Translations under genes and position numbers: made by a program | Notes under the pieces: model-generated | The model's input: only the letters and a program-made list of their open reading frames with translations | Database searches by the model: none | Told to the model about the DNA's origin: nothing | Source: Oryzias latipes | Lineage: Eukaryota; Chordata; Actinopteri; Beloniformes; Adrianichthyidae | Assembly: GCF_002234675.1 (NCBI RefSeq) | Contig: NC_019859.2 | Location: 28,143,973 to 28,207,972, forward strand | Direction of reading: 5' to 3' | Length of the DNA: 64,000 bases | Shown: one piece after another, positions 38,582 to 63,100 of the stretch | Position numbering within the stretch: position 1 is the first letter of the stretch | Layout: each line of letters starts with the position of its first letter

Positions 38582-41318
38582 ATGGAGTTTTGTTTGATCG
38601 TGGATCGTCCATGGAAGTGTTCCCCGGTGTGGAATAATTTTGATCTTGTGACGCCAAACAAGGTAAATCTTTTTCTCCTTTATATACTATTTTTTACGGT
38701 GGCGCATTGCACTCACTTTATCAGTTTATCAAGTGAATGACCTGTGATACATATGATAGTCAGTTAAGAGCCTTACAGTTGCTTTAGTCATGATGTTATC
38801 ATGTAATTATGAGATCCTCATCTCGTAATCCTGAGATAGGGTGTCTATTTTTTGTAACAAGTGAATGCAATGTTCTGGTAGGAGGTTTGAATTGTTTTCA
38901 GATAAATCAACTTTTTATGTTATTGTAGGTGAAGTGTCGGCTCTGCTCCACAGAGCTATCTTATATCAATAAGAGCACTTCATCAATGCTGAGGCATTAT
39001 AGAGCTCGGCATGGCAATGAAGAATTGGCAGCTACTCGTGAGAGTACCCCAGGTATGTTGAAATTCTCTTCAAAAATTGTGCTAAAAAAAAAAAAATGCA
39101 TGCAAACAGACTGGTATCGAACCTCCAACCCTCTTGCTGTGAGGCAACAGTGCTAACCACTACAACACCATGTCGTCTTATGTCTATCTGATATTGTTTG
39201 TAAAAATTACAGTCCTTTTATTAAGCTTTTGACAAAATAGTTCCTTTTGGCTTGCAGTTCCTAACAAGCAAGCAGTGGATGAGGCAGTGGTCAATATGAT
39301 CATCAAAAACTGTCAGCCACTCAGCTTGGTTGAAAATGAGGAATTCATGGAGCTCCTGAAGCTTATTGTAACCTCGTATGCTCTACCAAGCAGGGAGGCA
39401 TGTTCAAGAATTTTTATTATATCTTTGTACTAACTATATAACTATATTTTATCGGTGTAACAGTATTTGTATGGTTATTTTCAGACCATCAAGGACTTGG
39501 TGAGCCAGAGATATGAGGAGGAGAAGGAGAAAACCAAAAAGGACCTCCAGAGTGCCGTTGCTGTTACTTTAACAGCTGATATGTGGACGTCTATGAATAT
39601 GGAGGCATATCTAGCTGTAACTGGCCACTATGTGGACAAAGAAAGCCATGAACAACATTGCCACGGTTAAAAGGAGCCTCATGGAGGAGGGGGGCATAGC
39701 AGGAAAGGTCAGGTGTCTTGTCACTGATGCAGCAGCAAACATGACTGCATGTGCTCGAATGCTTCAAATACGGCATACCATTTGTATAGCCCATTCCCTG
39801 AATTTAATTGTGAGAAAATCATGTGATCAAATCCCAACAATAACTGTATTACGCAGCAAAACACGTCACATTGTGACATACTTTCGATCAAGCGTGACTG
39901 CTAAAGAGAAGCTCACTCAAATACAGCAACAGCTGAGAACACCGGGCCATAAATTAATAAACGAGGTGCCAACACGATGGAACAGTACCTACCAAATGTT
40001 TGAAAGAATGACTGAGCAGAAGGAGGCAGTCTGGGTGTCACTGGCCTCATTAAAACCTGACATCACTCCACTGACTCCAGAAGAATGTCAGATCATTGAA
40101 GAGATGCTCAGGGTTCTTGCTCCTTTTGACCAAGCTACAAGAGAACTTTCTGAGGAAAAAAGGGTCTCTGGGTCGAAGGTCATTCCCATGATGAGAATGC
40201 TCCACATTGAGCTTCAACGTCAGGCTACAACAGTGACAAAAACAGCTCCTCAGCAACTGGCTAAAAACCTGAGGAAGCGGCTAACTGACGCTATTTGCGG
40301 CATGGAATCTCTCAGTGTGATGACTCTGGCAACTCTGTTGGATCCCAGATTTAAAAAGAATGGATTTGTTAGTCAGCAAAAGGCAAGTGAAGCGGTGAAG
40401 AGACTGCAGTCAGAATGTGCAGAAGAAATGAGGAGCCAAGAGCCTGTCATGATTTGAATTTGTTGTCTTGTTTTTGGTCCTTGTTCTGTCTAGTTTCTGT
40501 TTCCCGTTTTATTTTGAAAGTCTCCTGTCTTGTCTGGTTTCTTGAGTTTTACTTCCTTTGGTCCCCATCAGCCCTGATCGTGTCCACCTGTGTCTTGTCT
40601 GCCCTGTCTGTATTTAAGTCTTGTCTCTGCCTTCCTCCTGTGCTGGTCCATTAACGTCTCATGTAACGTCTTCATGTGTCCTCGTCCCTTCATGCCATGT
40701 TCCATGTCCCTCGCCAAGCCACAGTGAGTTTTGTTTGCTTAGTCATCCTGCTCTGCAGCACTTTTTGTTTCTATTAAACCCCTTGCCCTTGAACCGTGTG
40801 CCTCCGCCTCTGCATTTGGGTCCTTACCTGCTCTCAAGCCCCCTGCACATGACAGAGCCTGACCCAAGAGAAGAGCCTAGCTCTTCACATGGGTCAGAAC
40901 CCAGTACAGGTATGAAAATACATTTCTGTGGCATTTTGTGATATGATATATCATGTGATGAAGAAATGATTAACTATTTTTTTAGGGCACAATCTCTGGA
41001 AAAACTTTAGATATGGAGGTTGCAGAGACCCAGAAGACGAGGAACGCAACAGCTGACTCCAATATTGAAGTCCAACGCTACCTGGCAGAAACAAACACAC
41101 CCAGAAACCAAGATCCTTTGCAATATTGGAAATGGAACCAGGAAATATACCCACATCTTCATCAACTTGCACTTAAAACTCTCTGCTCACCATCATCGTC
41201 TGTACCACGCGAAAGAGTATTTTCCAAGGCTGGGGAGCTGGTGTTTAAGAGGAGAAATCGCCTTGGAACAAAGACACTCCAAAAACTTTTGTTTCTCAAT
41301 AAAAAATTCACGAACTAA
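38582..41318 (+). pseudogene. hAT transposase (ZBED-like), spliced, decayed
   Basis: The exon ending at 38662 gives SPVWNNFDLVTPNK. Exon 38929-39052 gives VKCRLCSTELSYIN and MLRHYRARHG, the BED finger. Exon 39258-39397 gives VPNKQAVDEAVVNMIIKNCQ and a GC donor. Exon 39485 onward gives TADMWTSMNMEAYLAVTGHY. From 39645 the frame continues with CLVTDAAANM, CIAHSLNLIV, RWNSTYQMFERM and LDPRFKK. After the inserted LTR comes the exon ending at 40909. The exon from 40986 gives NATADSNIEVQRYLAE, SVPRERVFSKAGELV and the stop at 41318, the dimerisation domain. A short deletion with frame change near 39650 and a frame change near 41010 make it non-functional. The start codon (38582 or a little upstream) is uncertain. 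Confidence 0.9.
40445..40854 (+). mobile_element. Solo LTR fossil inside the hAT transposase
   Basis: 410 bp bounded by TGTCATG and CATGACA with a perfect 5-bp duplication GAGCC (40440-40444 and 40855-40859). TATTTAAG near 40611 and ATTAAACC near 40778 resemble LTR promoter and polyadenylation signals. No coding region is present. The perfect duplication suggests it is young relative to its surroundings. Confidence 0.85.
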
Positions 41319-41882
41319 TCATTTTTTTGTCTTTTATTTCATATGATTTAACAGTAAAGTTGACAAATGTGCACATAAGTTAAAAAATTGTAACTCTGAA
41401 TTTTTACTCTAATTTGCTATATTTTACATACCAACTCAGTTTTAGCATTTACAGGAACAAGGAATTAATTTACCTGCAATGATTTTATAACTACTGCAGG
41501 AGTCACTATTGGGTGACCAACAGTATCAATACAGTGCCGCCACAGTTTGTTTAGTGTGTCAATACACTCCTTGAGGTATCATTGTCCCATCACTATTCCA
41601 CAGGAATGCAGGAGGGCTCGATCTGACTTCCACACAGGTGACGCTTGGAGGCTGGAATCCTGAGGCAGGGAGAATAATGTTAGAGTCGAGACAAGACTTG
41701 GCTTTCACAAACATGAGCTTGGACTGAGACCAGGTATAGTCACCATAAGGGGCAATGAACTGGCGTTGAGTTGTGGAGCTGGGTCTCCTTTTGAACAGCA
41801 GGGTTGATGAGGGTGAATTGGTCACAGCTGGTGGAGTCAGGAGCAGAGCAGAGGGAGCGGGGCTGACAGAGGCACCATGACA

Positions 41883-42416
41883 CCCTAAATGTTTAGCTTG
41901 GAAAGAGGAAAACACACGGGTAAGTTCATAGTTAATGTATAACCATGTTTGAATCAACTTTTCACCAGTCAAACAAGACATTCTTTTTTTATTATTGTGT
42001 CACAAAAAATTGCAATTAAAACACCCTTAATAACCGAACATCAACATCCTTCCAACTATCAGAAAAAGAAATTGTCAAATGCTTTTTTTTTTCAATCCAC
42101 ACAAAACTACGATTCCCTTTTACATTTTTTTTCATTAAAAGCCCCAAATGTCCTCTGTCTATACCAAAAGGAGTTTGTTCATACGTTTGCTGTGGTTGGG
42201 AGATATTCAAGTTTGAAATTTTCTCTACAATAGACACATTTGCATTTCTGTTAGACAGGAGGACATACAAATAAAATACTTACATAAAAAAACTACAAGA
42301 AAAAAAACAAGAAAATGGCAACAACAAAATTAAGCACTAATCTCCACTAACAGAACATGCATTTCTAACAGTCCAAGTCTAAAAAAAAAGCATTAAGCTT
42401 GAATTGAATTTATATA
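41883..42416. other. AT-rich spacer
   Basis: Flank of the nest, with no gene or recognisable repeat. Confidence 0.5.
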
Positions 42417-42419
42417 TAT

Positions 42420-42646
42420 TTCCGACAGACAGACCCAATCAGACCCTATCACGTGACCGAGAAGAGCGCCCTTGCCTGTGTCAAGAGCCGGATGTAACAG
42501 AGACTCGGGCAATTTTTCAAAATAAACATCTTTCAGATTCCGAAAAAAATAAAATGGAAGTAATTTAAGTTATTTATACTTTCTGTGTGGCCCAGTACCA
42601 AATGACCTACGGACCAGTACCGGTCCGCGGCCCGGGGGTTGATGAC
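42420..42646. mobile_element. Truncated hAT terminus
   Basis: Ends ACCGGTCCGCGGCCCGGGGG then TTGATGACCGCTG, the reverse of the common CAGTGGTCCCCAACCCCCGG hAT start. The opposite end was not found. Confidence 0.55.
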
Positions 42647-43783
42647 CGCTGTTATAGGTTGCTTGAATAGGTCTTATCTGTACAGTCCTTGTGTCTTGAA
42701 AGGTACTTGTTACATAAAATTTTTTCCTTGTTATCATCCGCAGCTACAGGTATGATGCCATGCAGTGGAAGCCCACAGCACTGCACAGAGCTACTTAGAG
42801 TGAGGAATGATTACATCATACGAAACTGTTGCCCTGTTTAGTTCTTCTATTTCCTCCAGACTGAGAAGAAGTGCGATGAGGCACAAACTGACAAAGGTTG
42901 CTAAAGGGAACTCTAACCAGATGAGCAAACAAATCCAAAGTCCACAATCCAAAGTTCCAAGGCAGACGGGCAAAAAGAGTTCAGTCAGACAAAACAGACA
43001 GAAAATGAGAACTAGGAACAGAAATGACTTGCTCAGCATTCAAAGCAGTCTGACAATAATTGTCTGTCTGCCTGTTTCTTTTAAAGGGCAGCCACAGGGG
43101 ATTTCACTTATCTGATTACTTTGCAGGCACAAGCCAGATGATCACTTTAGTAATAATTTTAAGATAAAAGCTATAGGAGGACCTTTCAAAATTTACACCA
43201 GTTGGTTTTTACAACCATAGATGTTAATTAAAATGCAATTATAGGACACCTCACAACAAAATGCACAGAATTAATTTTTTAATCAGTGATTTATTTTAAA
43301 GTAAAACAAAATTTTCTTTTTCATGTTTGTGCAAACACAACTATAAAACTTGAGCAATTATATCATGGCATCATGCTAAGAGGTCGAATATAACTTCTGA
43401 TCCAAAGTTTAATAAATCCCTACAGAGTTTAATTTTCTTTATACAGCCATTCTTTAAACCCTTTGTTATCCAGTTTTTATTCATTTGTGTTTTTTTTATT
43501 TCTACATAAAACCTTTTGGAAATGCTTATCCATATTCTAACATTTTCTACCACAAACCTAACCTTTCTTTTCTGAAATACTGAGTGACATAGAGTTTCCC
43601 TGGGGTTATATGCAGGTGTCTCTGGTCCCAAACCCTCGCGAATCCGCAGAATCGGCGAATACAGAGAACCATCCCCGACCCCCACGGGCATTGAATGTCC
43701 ATCACCGATCCTTACTCATCAAAAACCCTTCTGAAACATTTCTTGTTTTTTTTCTTCTGAAACATTTCTGATATTTTTTAGGA
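42647..43783. other. Intergenic spacer
   Basis: No gene is seen. A short segment near 43615-43690 (CCTCGCGAATCCGCAGAATC) resembles a widespread vertebrate repeat but was not resolved. Confidence 0.45.
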
Positions 43784-44269
43784 GTGGAGCCTGACAGAGC
43801 ACAACAGGGACCAGTACCTAAGGACCTATGCACTCAGACATGGTTTAGCAAAAATCACGCAGCTGCAGACCCAATGCCTGTGAGGGGCACAAGGGTTTCC
43901 AGACAAACCACTCATAACCGACTCCACCGCTTTGACTTGAATACCAGACAACAATTACAGTTGACTCCACTGACACCAAGACACCGCTGTGAACATTTGC
44001 AGTGGGCACAACACCATGTGACCTGGACAAGGCAGCAGTGGCCCACCATCCTGTTCACTAATGAGTGTTGGGTTACCATGCACAGAAATGATGGTCATCA
44101 GTGTTGCTTGGAGATGGTTGGCTTTGGTGGAGGAGCTCCAACAGTCTGGGCAGGCATCACCAGTCAGCACAAAACTGATTTGGTTATTGTAGATGGCTCA
44201 GTCACTGCATATTCTTACCTCAGAGTCATCATAGAACCATCATCCCCCAATTCCAGTTTTACACAATAA
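43784..44269 (+). pseudogene. Tc1-like transposase fragment
   Basis: One open frame of 161 codons. VSRQTTHNRLHRFDL and LTPRHRCEHLQWAQHHVTW match the Tc1 linker. LFTNECWVTMHRNDGHQC matches the block around the first catalytic Asp, here Asn. FGGGAPTVWAGI and TDLVIVDGSVTA match the following block. The second Asp and Glu motifs and the inverted repeats are absent. The copy is truncated and inactive despite the open frame. Confidence 0.85.
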
Positions 44270-44936
44270 TTGTTCTGCTCCAGTGCAAGAGCTTAGTTAC
44301 ACTCACACAATTAAAAACAAAAAATTGATGTCAAATATAACTGCATCATAATAAACTGACTGCATTAAAAATGCTTTTGTTTAAATGAAAAACGAAACAA
44401 AAAAAATTCAGCATGTTTAAATGTTGTTTATCCATGTTTCTGACATTTCTTTGTGGACGGCAGCTTATGTGGCCTTTGCCTTTTCAGTCAGAAGTTGATA
44501 GATCCTGTGCTTACAGTCCTGCTGTAAATATGTGTGTATGATTTTTCTGTTCAAGAAATGGAGAAAACTGAATTCATATTGTAGTGCTCTGTATTTTCCC
44601 CTGTGGGCAGCTGAAATTCTGAGTGACGTTGCAAAACTGTCTATGTGAGGTGGGTGTTTTGCCTGTTCATGCAGGCACACATCAGAGGTATTGCAGGATC
44701 TTCACTCGTGCATGTCTGTATGCACTCAAACAGAAAAATGCTGAGTTCATGCTGACGGAGCACTAGACTCACACCACGGTCCTACAGTGGGTCAAATGTA
44801 TTGTGAATTATTTGGGGCTTAACATTTTTCTTTTTTAAATCTTCTGTGAACTCCTAAAGTTTGACTGAGTGATTGCACTGTTGAGTCTTGGATGATTATT
44901 ATTACCCTCTGCTTTTTAAATCGTTGCTTCCTTGGT
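44270..44936. other. Spacer upstream of SLC25A10
   Basis: AT-rich, with no exon recognised. It passes into a GC-rich segment from about 44930. Confidence 0.5.
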
Positions 44937-44948
44937 CGCGCATGCGCA
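44937..44948. promoter_or_regulatory. NRF-1 site in the SLC25A10 promoter
   Basis: CGCGCATGCGCA contains the palindromic GCGCATGCGC core of the nuclear respiratory factor 1 motif, 289 bp upstream of the start codon at the edge of a CpG-rich stretch (about 44930-45420). NRF-1 controls many nuclear genes for mitochondrial proteins, which fits this carrier. Binding itself is inference. Confidence 0.6.
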
Positions 44949-45236
44949 GCCTGTCCTCTTAAAGAGACACGCACATGGTGGTGGCTTGTAAGAAACGGGA
45001 ATCTTCGCGGGTCTTTAAAGAATGACTGACCGTGGATCTGTGCCCCCTCCCTCCCTCGTCCGACCTTCAGACCACCCCTACCCCATGGAAGCGAGTTCCT
45101 AGTGCTCGGTGACGATTGGCCAGCTTTTTCCTGCTTCAAATCGTGCCCTGCCGTAGCCGGCGCGTGCCAGTGGAGCCGTTGGAGCTTGGTTTCCCTGTCG
45201 CCCCCCTCCCTTCCCTGGCTGTTGGAGCCGAGCATC

Positions 45237-59502
<14,266 letters not shown>

Positions 59503-60114
59503 GCGACGCTGATGCAAAAGGCAGTCGTTTAAAGAACATACGGGAGAAGGAAAGGGGGCATTGTTCTTCATCTTCTACCTCGCTTCCTGAGGAATCCCTC
59601 CCCTCTAGCTGCAATGATAACAGAAAAACTAATCTTTGAAACTCTGCTGTGACCCTTTTGCAGCACTTTAAACCTAGACGAGCACTGGAGTGTCATCGAT
59701 TCAGGTTCAAGCTGCAGTCCTCCTTTTTTAACAACCAATTCTGTTTTGACCAAACCTGTCCTCATGTTCACTCACCTGATTTGTTCAGAACTGGAACTGA
59801 ACTAGTTGGTTAACTAGTCTTCAACCTCCAGCTTCTTCTGTCATTCCAGTGGGAAGAGTCTACAGGAGAACAGGACCAAACTCCTGCTTTCTTGGTTCTT
59901 CAGCAGAAACGGTTCTAGATCAACGTCCTGATCATGCAGAGCTGGACTCTGGGTGCAGTCTGACCTTGGACTCTGCAGATCTGCATTCTTTTCCAGCATC
60001 TGCTTAAATCCTCCTGCTCTGGTCATGCTGCCTTACTCTTTGTGTCCTGCAGGGGCAGTGTAATCCCTGTCACTAATCTCTAATCCAGTAATTTCCACGG
60101 TAACTCCCAAATAG

Positions 60115-60120
60115 AATAAA
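60115..60120 (+). terminator. Likely polyadenylation signal of SLC25A10
   Basis: First AATAAA after the stop codon, giving a 3' UTR of about 630 nt. Other AATAAA-like words follow near 60230, so the actual end is unproven. Confidence 0.5.
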
Positions 60121-60992
60121 AAATTGTAAAACTCGAAGGTAGCTTTAAATGTGATATTTTGAATGTTTGTCATAACTTTATTTTATGAGAAACTGGAGAT
60201 TAAAGTGAAGTAAATCAGTTGATCTTTGTAATAAATCACTAATTGAAAAAAGACTCCTGTTGAAAATAATGAAGTACTTTAAATGTCCTGAGGATGAAGA
60301 CGCCGGGGTTTGATCGCCTCTTCAAGGTGAGTCAGCTCCACTCTTTGGAGCTCATGTTAGATGTTGCTCTACCCCCCCCCCCCCTTCCCAGTGAGGACAG
60401 CTGTGGGAAAGAACACTGGGTTTTTAGAAAAGCAAGACATTGGGGCTTATATTACTGTGACTTTAAAAGAAAGTTGGATTGTTAAAGGAACTTCATTATA
60501 ATTATGTTCTAATCAATACTTTATTCTGATGTTTACAATAGATAATATTTGTGATAACATTTCTATTGTGTTGAGTTTGATCATAGCAAAGATCTTATAA
60601 CAAACGTTTTTACAACATTAAGATGAATTTTAATGATTTGTAATTTACTGTACTCTAAAACAGAAAATGATGGATTTGTATTATCGGTACAACTGTGTTT
60701 ATCTTCATGTAAATAGACTGGAGTTGATTCACTGTATGATAGTTACCATGAGCAAGTTTATCTCCTATCTTTGTCATAATTTACACACATGGTCCCTCAT
60801 TATGTAGTTTTGACGACCTTTATTTGACCTCAATATTTAAAAATAATTATTAGATTATTACTATAATCTTATTAAAAATAGTAAGTAAATTGCAGTTATT
60901 TGAGGAATGGTAATGATAAGTAAGAGAATATTCATATAAATCAAAGATCTAGTTGAACACTGATGGTGTCTGTGAAGCACTTACCATGTTTA
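60121..60992. other. Spacer downstream of SLC25A10
   Basis: AT-rich, with a 14-base C run near 60372. No gene is seen. Confidence 0.5.
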
Positions 60993-61188
60993 ACCCTTGT
61001 GGTGTCCAGATGACCCACCCTTACATTGACGTGTTCTCCCTACCATGACAAAGGTGGATAAAGGTGAAGAGGATTTCATGTAATCCATGGACACCAGTGA
61101 AGATCACAAATTATTGAAGAAAAAACTGTCTTGTGGGGTCTAGATGACCCCACTCCCAATGTTAAAGTGCCTAGGATAGCACAAGGGT
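60993..61188. mobile_element. MITE with ACCCTTGTGG termini, copy 1
   Basis: ACCCTTGTGG and CACAAGGGT form inverted ends flanked by TA. The interior has GGATTTCATGTAATCCATGG and ACCAGTGAAGATCACAAAT, shared with the adjacent copy. Confidence 0.7.
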
Positions 61189-61269
61189 TACTTACAATTG
61201 CTGGGGTTTTCTTGTTTTGTTGTTTTTTGCCAAAAAACCTGTGTTGTTTTCTATGACGTAGTCTCTGTA

Positions 61270-61500
61270 GCCCTTGTGGGGTCCAGATGACCCCACTCTT
61301 ACATTGACGTCCCTACTATGATAAAGGTGAAGAGGATTTCATGTAATCCATGGACACCAGTGAAGATCACAAATCATTGAAGAAAAAAGTGCAGTGCACT
61401 GTCTAGTGGGTCTAGATGACCCCTCTCACAACGTTAATGTGTCTTGTTAACATTGTGAGAGGGGTCATCTGGACCCCACAAGAAAGCATAAGGGGTAGAG
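61270..61500. mobile_element. MITE with ACCCTTGTGG termini, copy 2 with hairpin
   Basis: Same interior as copy 1 (GGATTTCATGTAATCCATGG). It also carries an inverted duplication of its right part: GACCCCTCTCACAACGTTAA faces TTAACATTGTGAGAGGGGTC with one mismatch around a 9-base loop near 61441. Confidence 0.65.
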
Positions 61501-61505
61501 ACATA

Positions 61506-63100
61506 CACTGACCAAAAATATAAATGCAACACTTGTTATTGCTACAATTTATTATGGTATGAACTCAAAGATGTGAAACATTTTCCACATATACAAAATA
61601 ACCAGTTCTCTGAAATATTGTTCACAAACAATAGTGAGCACTTCTCCTTTGCCAAGACAATCCACCCCACCTCACAGGTGTGCCATATCAACATGCTGAT
61701 TAGACAGCATGATTATTGCACAGGTGTGCCTTAGACTGGCCACAAGAAAAGGCCACTCTGAAATCTTCAGTTTTGTTTTATTGAGGGGGTCAGGGGACTC
61801 AGACAACCAGTCAGTATCTGGTGTGACCACCATTTGCCTCATGAAGTGCGACACATCTCCTTCACATAGAGTTGATCAGGTTGTCTATTGTGGCCTGTGG
61901 AATGTTAGTCCACTCTTCTTCAATGGCTGTGCGAAGTTGCTGGATATTGGCAGGACCTGGAACACGCTGTTGTATACGCCGATCCAGAGCATCCCAAACA
62001 TGCTCAATGGGTGACATGTCCGGTAAGTATGCTGGCCATGCAAGAACTGGGATGTTTTCAGCTTCCAAGAATTGTGTACAGATCCTTGCAACATGGGGCC
62101 GTGCATTATCATGCTGCAACATGAGGTGATGTTGGATGTACGGCACAACAATGGGCCCCAGGATCTTGTCACGGTATCTCTGTGCATTCAAAAGGCCATC
62201 ACTGAAATGCACCTGTGTTCTTCGCCCAGAGCATACACCTGCCCATACCATAACCCCACCACCACCATGGGCTACTCGATCCACCGCTCTCCCACACAAC
62301 GCCACACACGCCGTCTGCCATCTGCCCTGAACAGTATAAACCGGGATTCATCCGTGAAGAGAACACCTCTCCAATGTGCCAGACGCCATCGCATGTGAGC
62401 ATTTGCCCACTCAAGTTGCTTACGACGACAAACTGGGAGGAGGGCGAGACCTCCATGAGTACAACGAGTATGCAGATGAGCTTCCCTGGGACAGTTTCTG
62501 ACAGTTTGTGCAGAAATTCTGTGGTCATACAAACCGATTGTTTCAGCAGCTGTCCGAGTGGAGCTGGTCTCAGACGATCTTGGAGGACGACATGCTAGAT
62601 GTGGAGGTCTTGGGCTGGCGTGGTTACACGTGGTCTGCGGTTGTGAGGCCGGTTGGATGTGCTGCCAAATTCTCGGAAACGCCTTTGGAGACGGCTTATG
62701 GTGGAGAAATGGACATTTAATTCCCTAGCAACAGCTCTGGTGGACATTCCTGCTATCAGCATGCCAATTGCACACTCCCTCAAAACTTGCAACATCTGTG
62801 GCATTGTGTTGTGTGATACAACTGAAGATTTCAGAGTGGCCTTTTCTTGTGGCCAGTCTAAGGCACACCTGTGCAATAATCATGCTGTCTAATTAGCATC
62901 TTGATATGGCACACCTGTGAGGTGGGATGGATTGTCTTGGCAAAGGATAAGTGCTCACTATCACAGATTTAGACAGATTTGTGAACAATATTTCAGAGAA
63001 CTGGTTATTTTGTGTATGTGGAAAATGCTTCACATCTTTGAGTTCATACCATAAAAAATAACAAATAACAAAAGTGTTGCGTTTATATTTTTGGTCAGTG
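61506..63100 (-). mobile_element. Tc1-like transposon with about 240-bp inverted repeats
   Basis: CACTGACCAAAAATATAAA and TTTATATTTTTGGTCAGTG are flanked by TA (61504-61505 and 63101-63102). The ends stay complementary for about 240 bp with few differences, so the insertion is fairly young. It is 1595 bp, the usual Tc1 size. Confidence 0.95.
61862..62876 (-). pseudogene. Tc1-like transposase, three frames
   Basis: Minus strand. 62876-62595 has the paired-like domain ([20 protein letters not shown]). 62532-62272 has [11 protein letters not shown] and VLFTDESRFILF, with the first Asp. 62305-61862 has GGGGVMVWAGVCSG, LMLQHDNARPHVA with the second Asp and PDMSPIEHVWDAL with the Glu. The DDE residues survive, but two frame shifts separate the three parts. 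Confidence 0.93.

Larger units (their letters stand above)
38391..41595 (+). mobile_element. BED-finger hAT transposon
   Basis: Begins TAGTGATGGGAC and ends GTCCCATCACTA, flanked by a perfect 8-bp duplication TTCCACAG (38383-38390 and 41596-41603). It is 3205 bp including a 410-bp solo LTR. The coding region inside has a BED zinc finger, an RNase-H-like core and a dimerisation domain, so this derives from an autonomous element. Confidence 0.93.
38198..41882 (-). mobile_element. Solo LTR fossil, split by a hAT insertion
   Basis: Bounded by TGTCATG and CATGACA, with CTCTA before it and CCCTA after it as a likely 5-bp duplication differing at one base. Read on the minus strand it has a polyadenylation-like AATAAAA near the 3' end. 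Removing the hAT copy (38391-41595 plus one target duplication) leaves an LTR of about 470 bp. No internal retroviral coding region is attached. It is an old remnant; the family is not certain. Confidence 0.65.
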
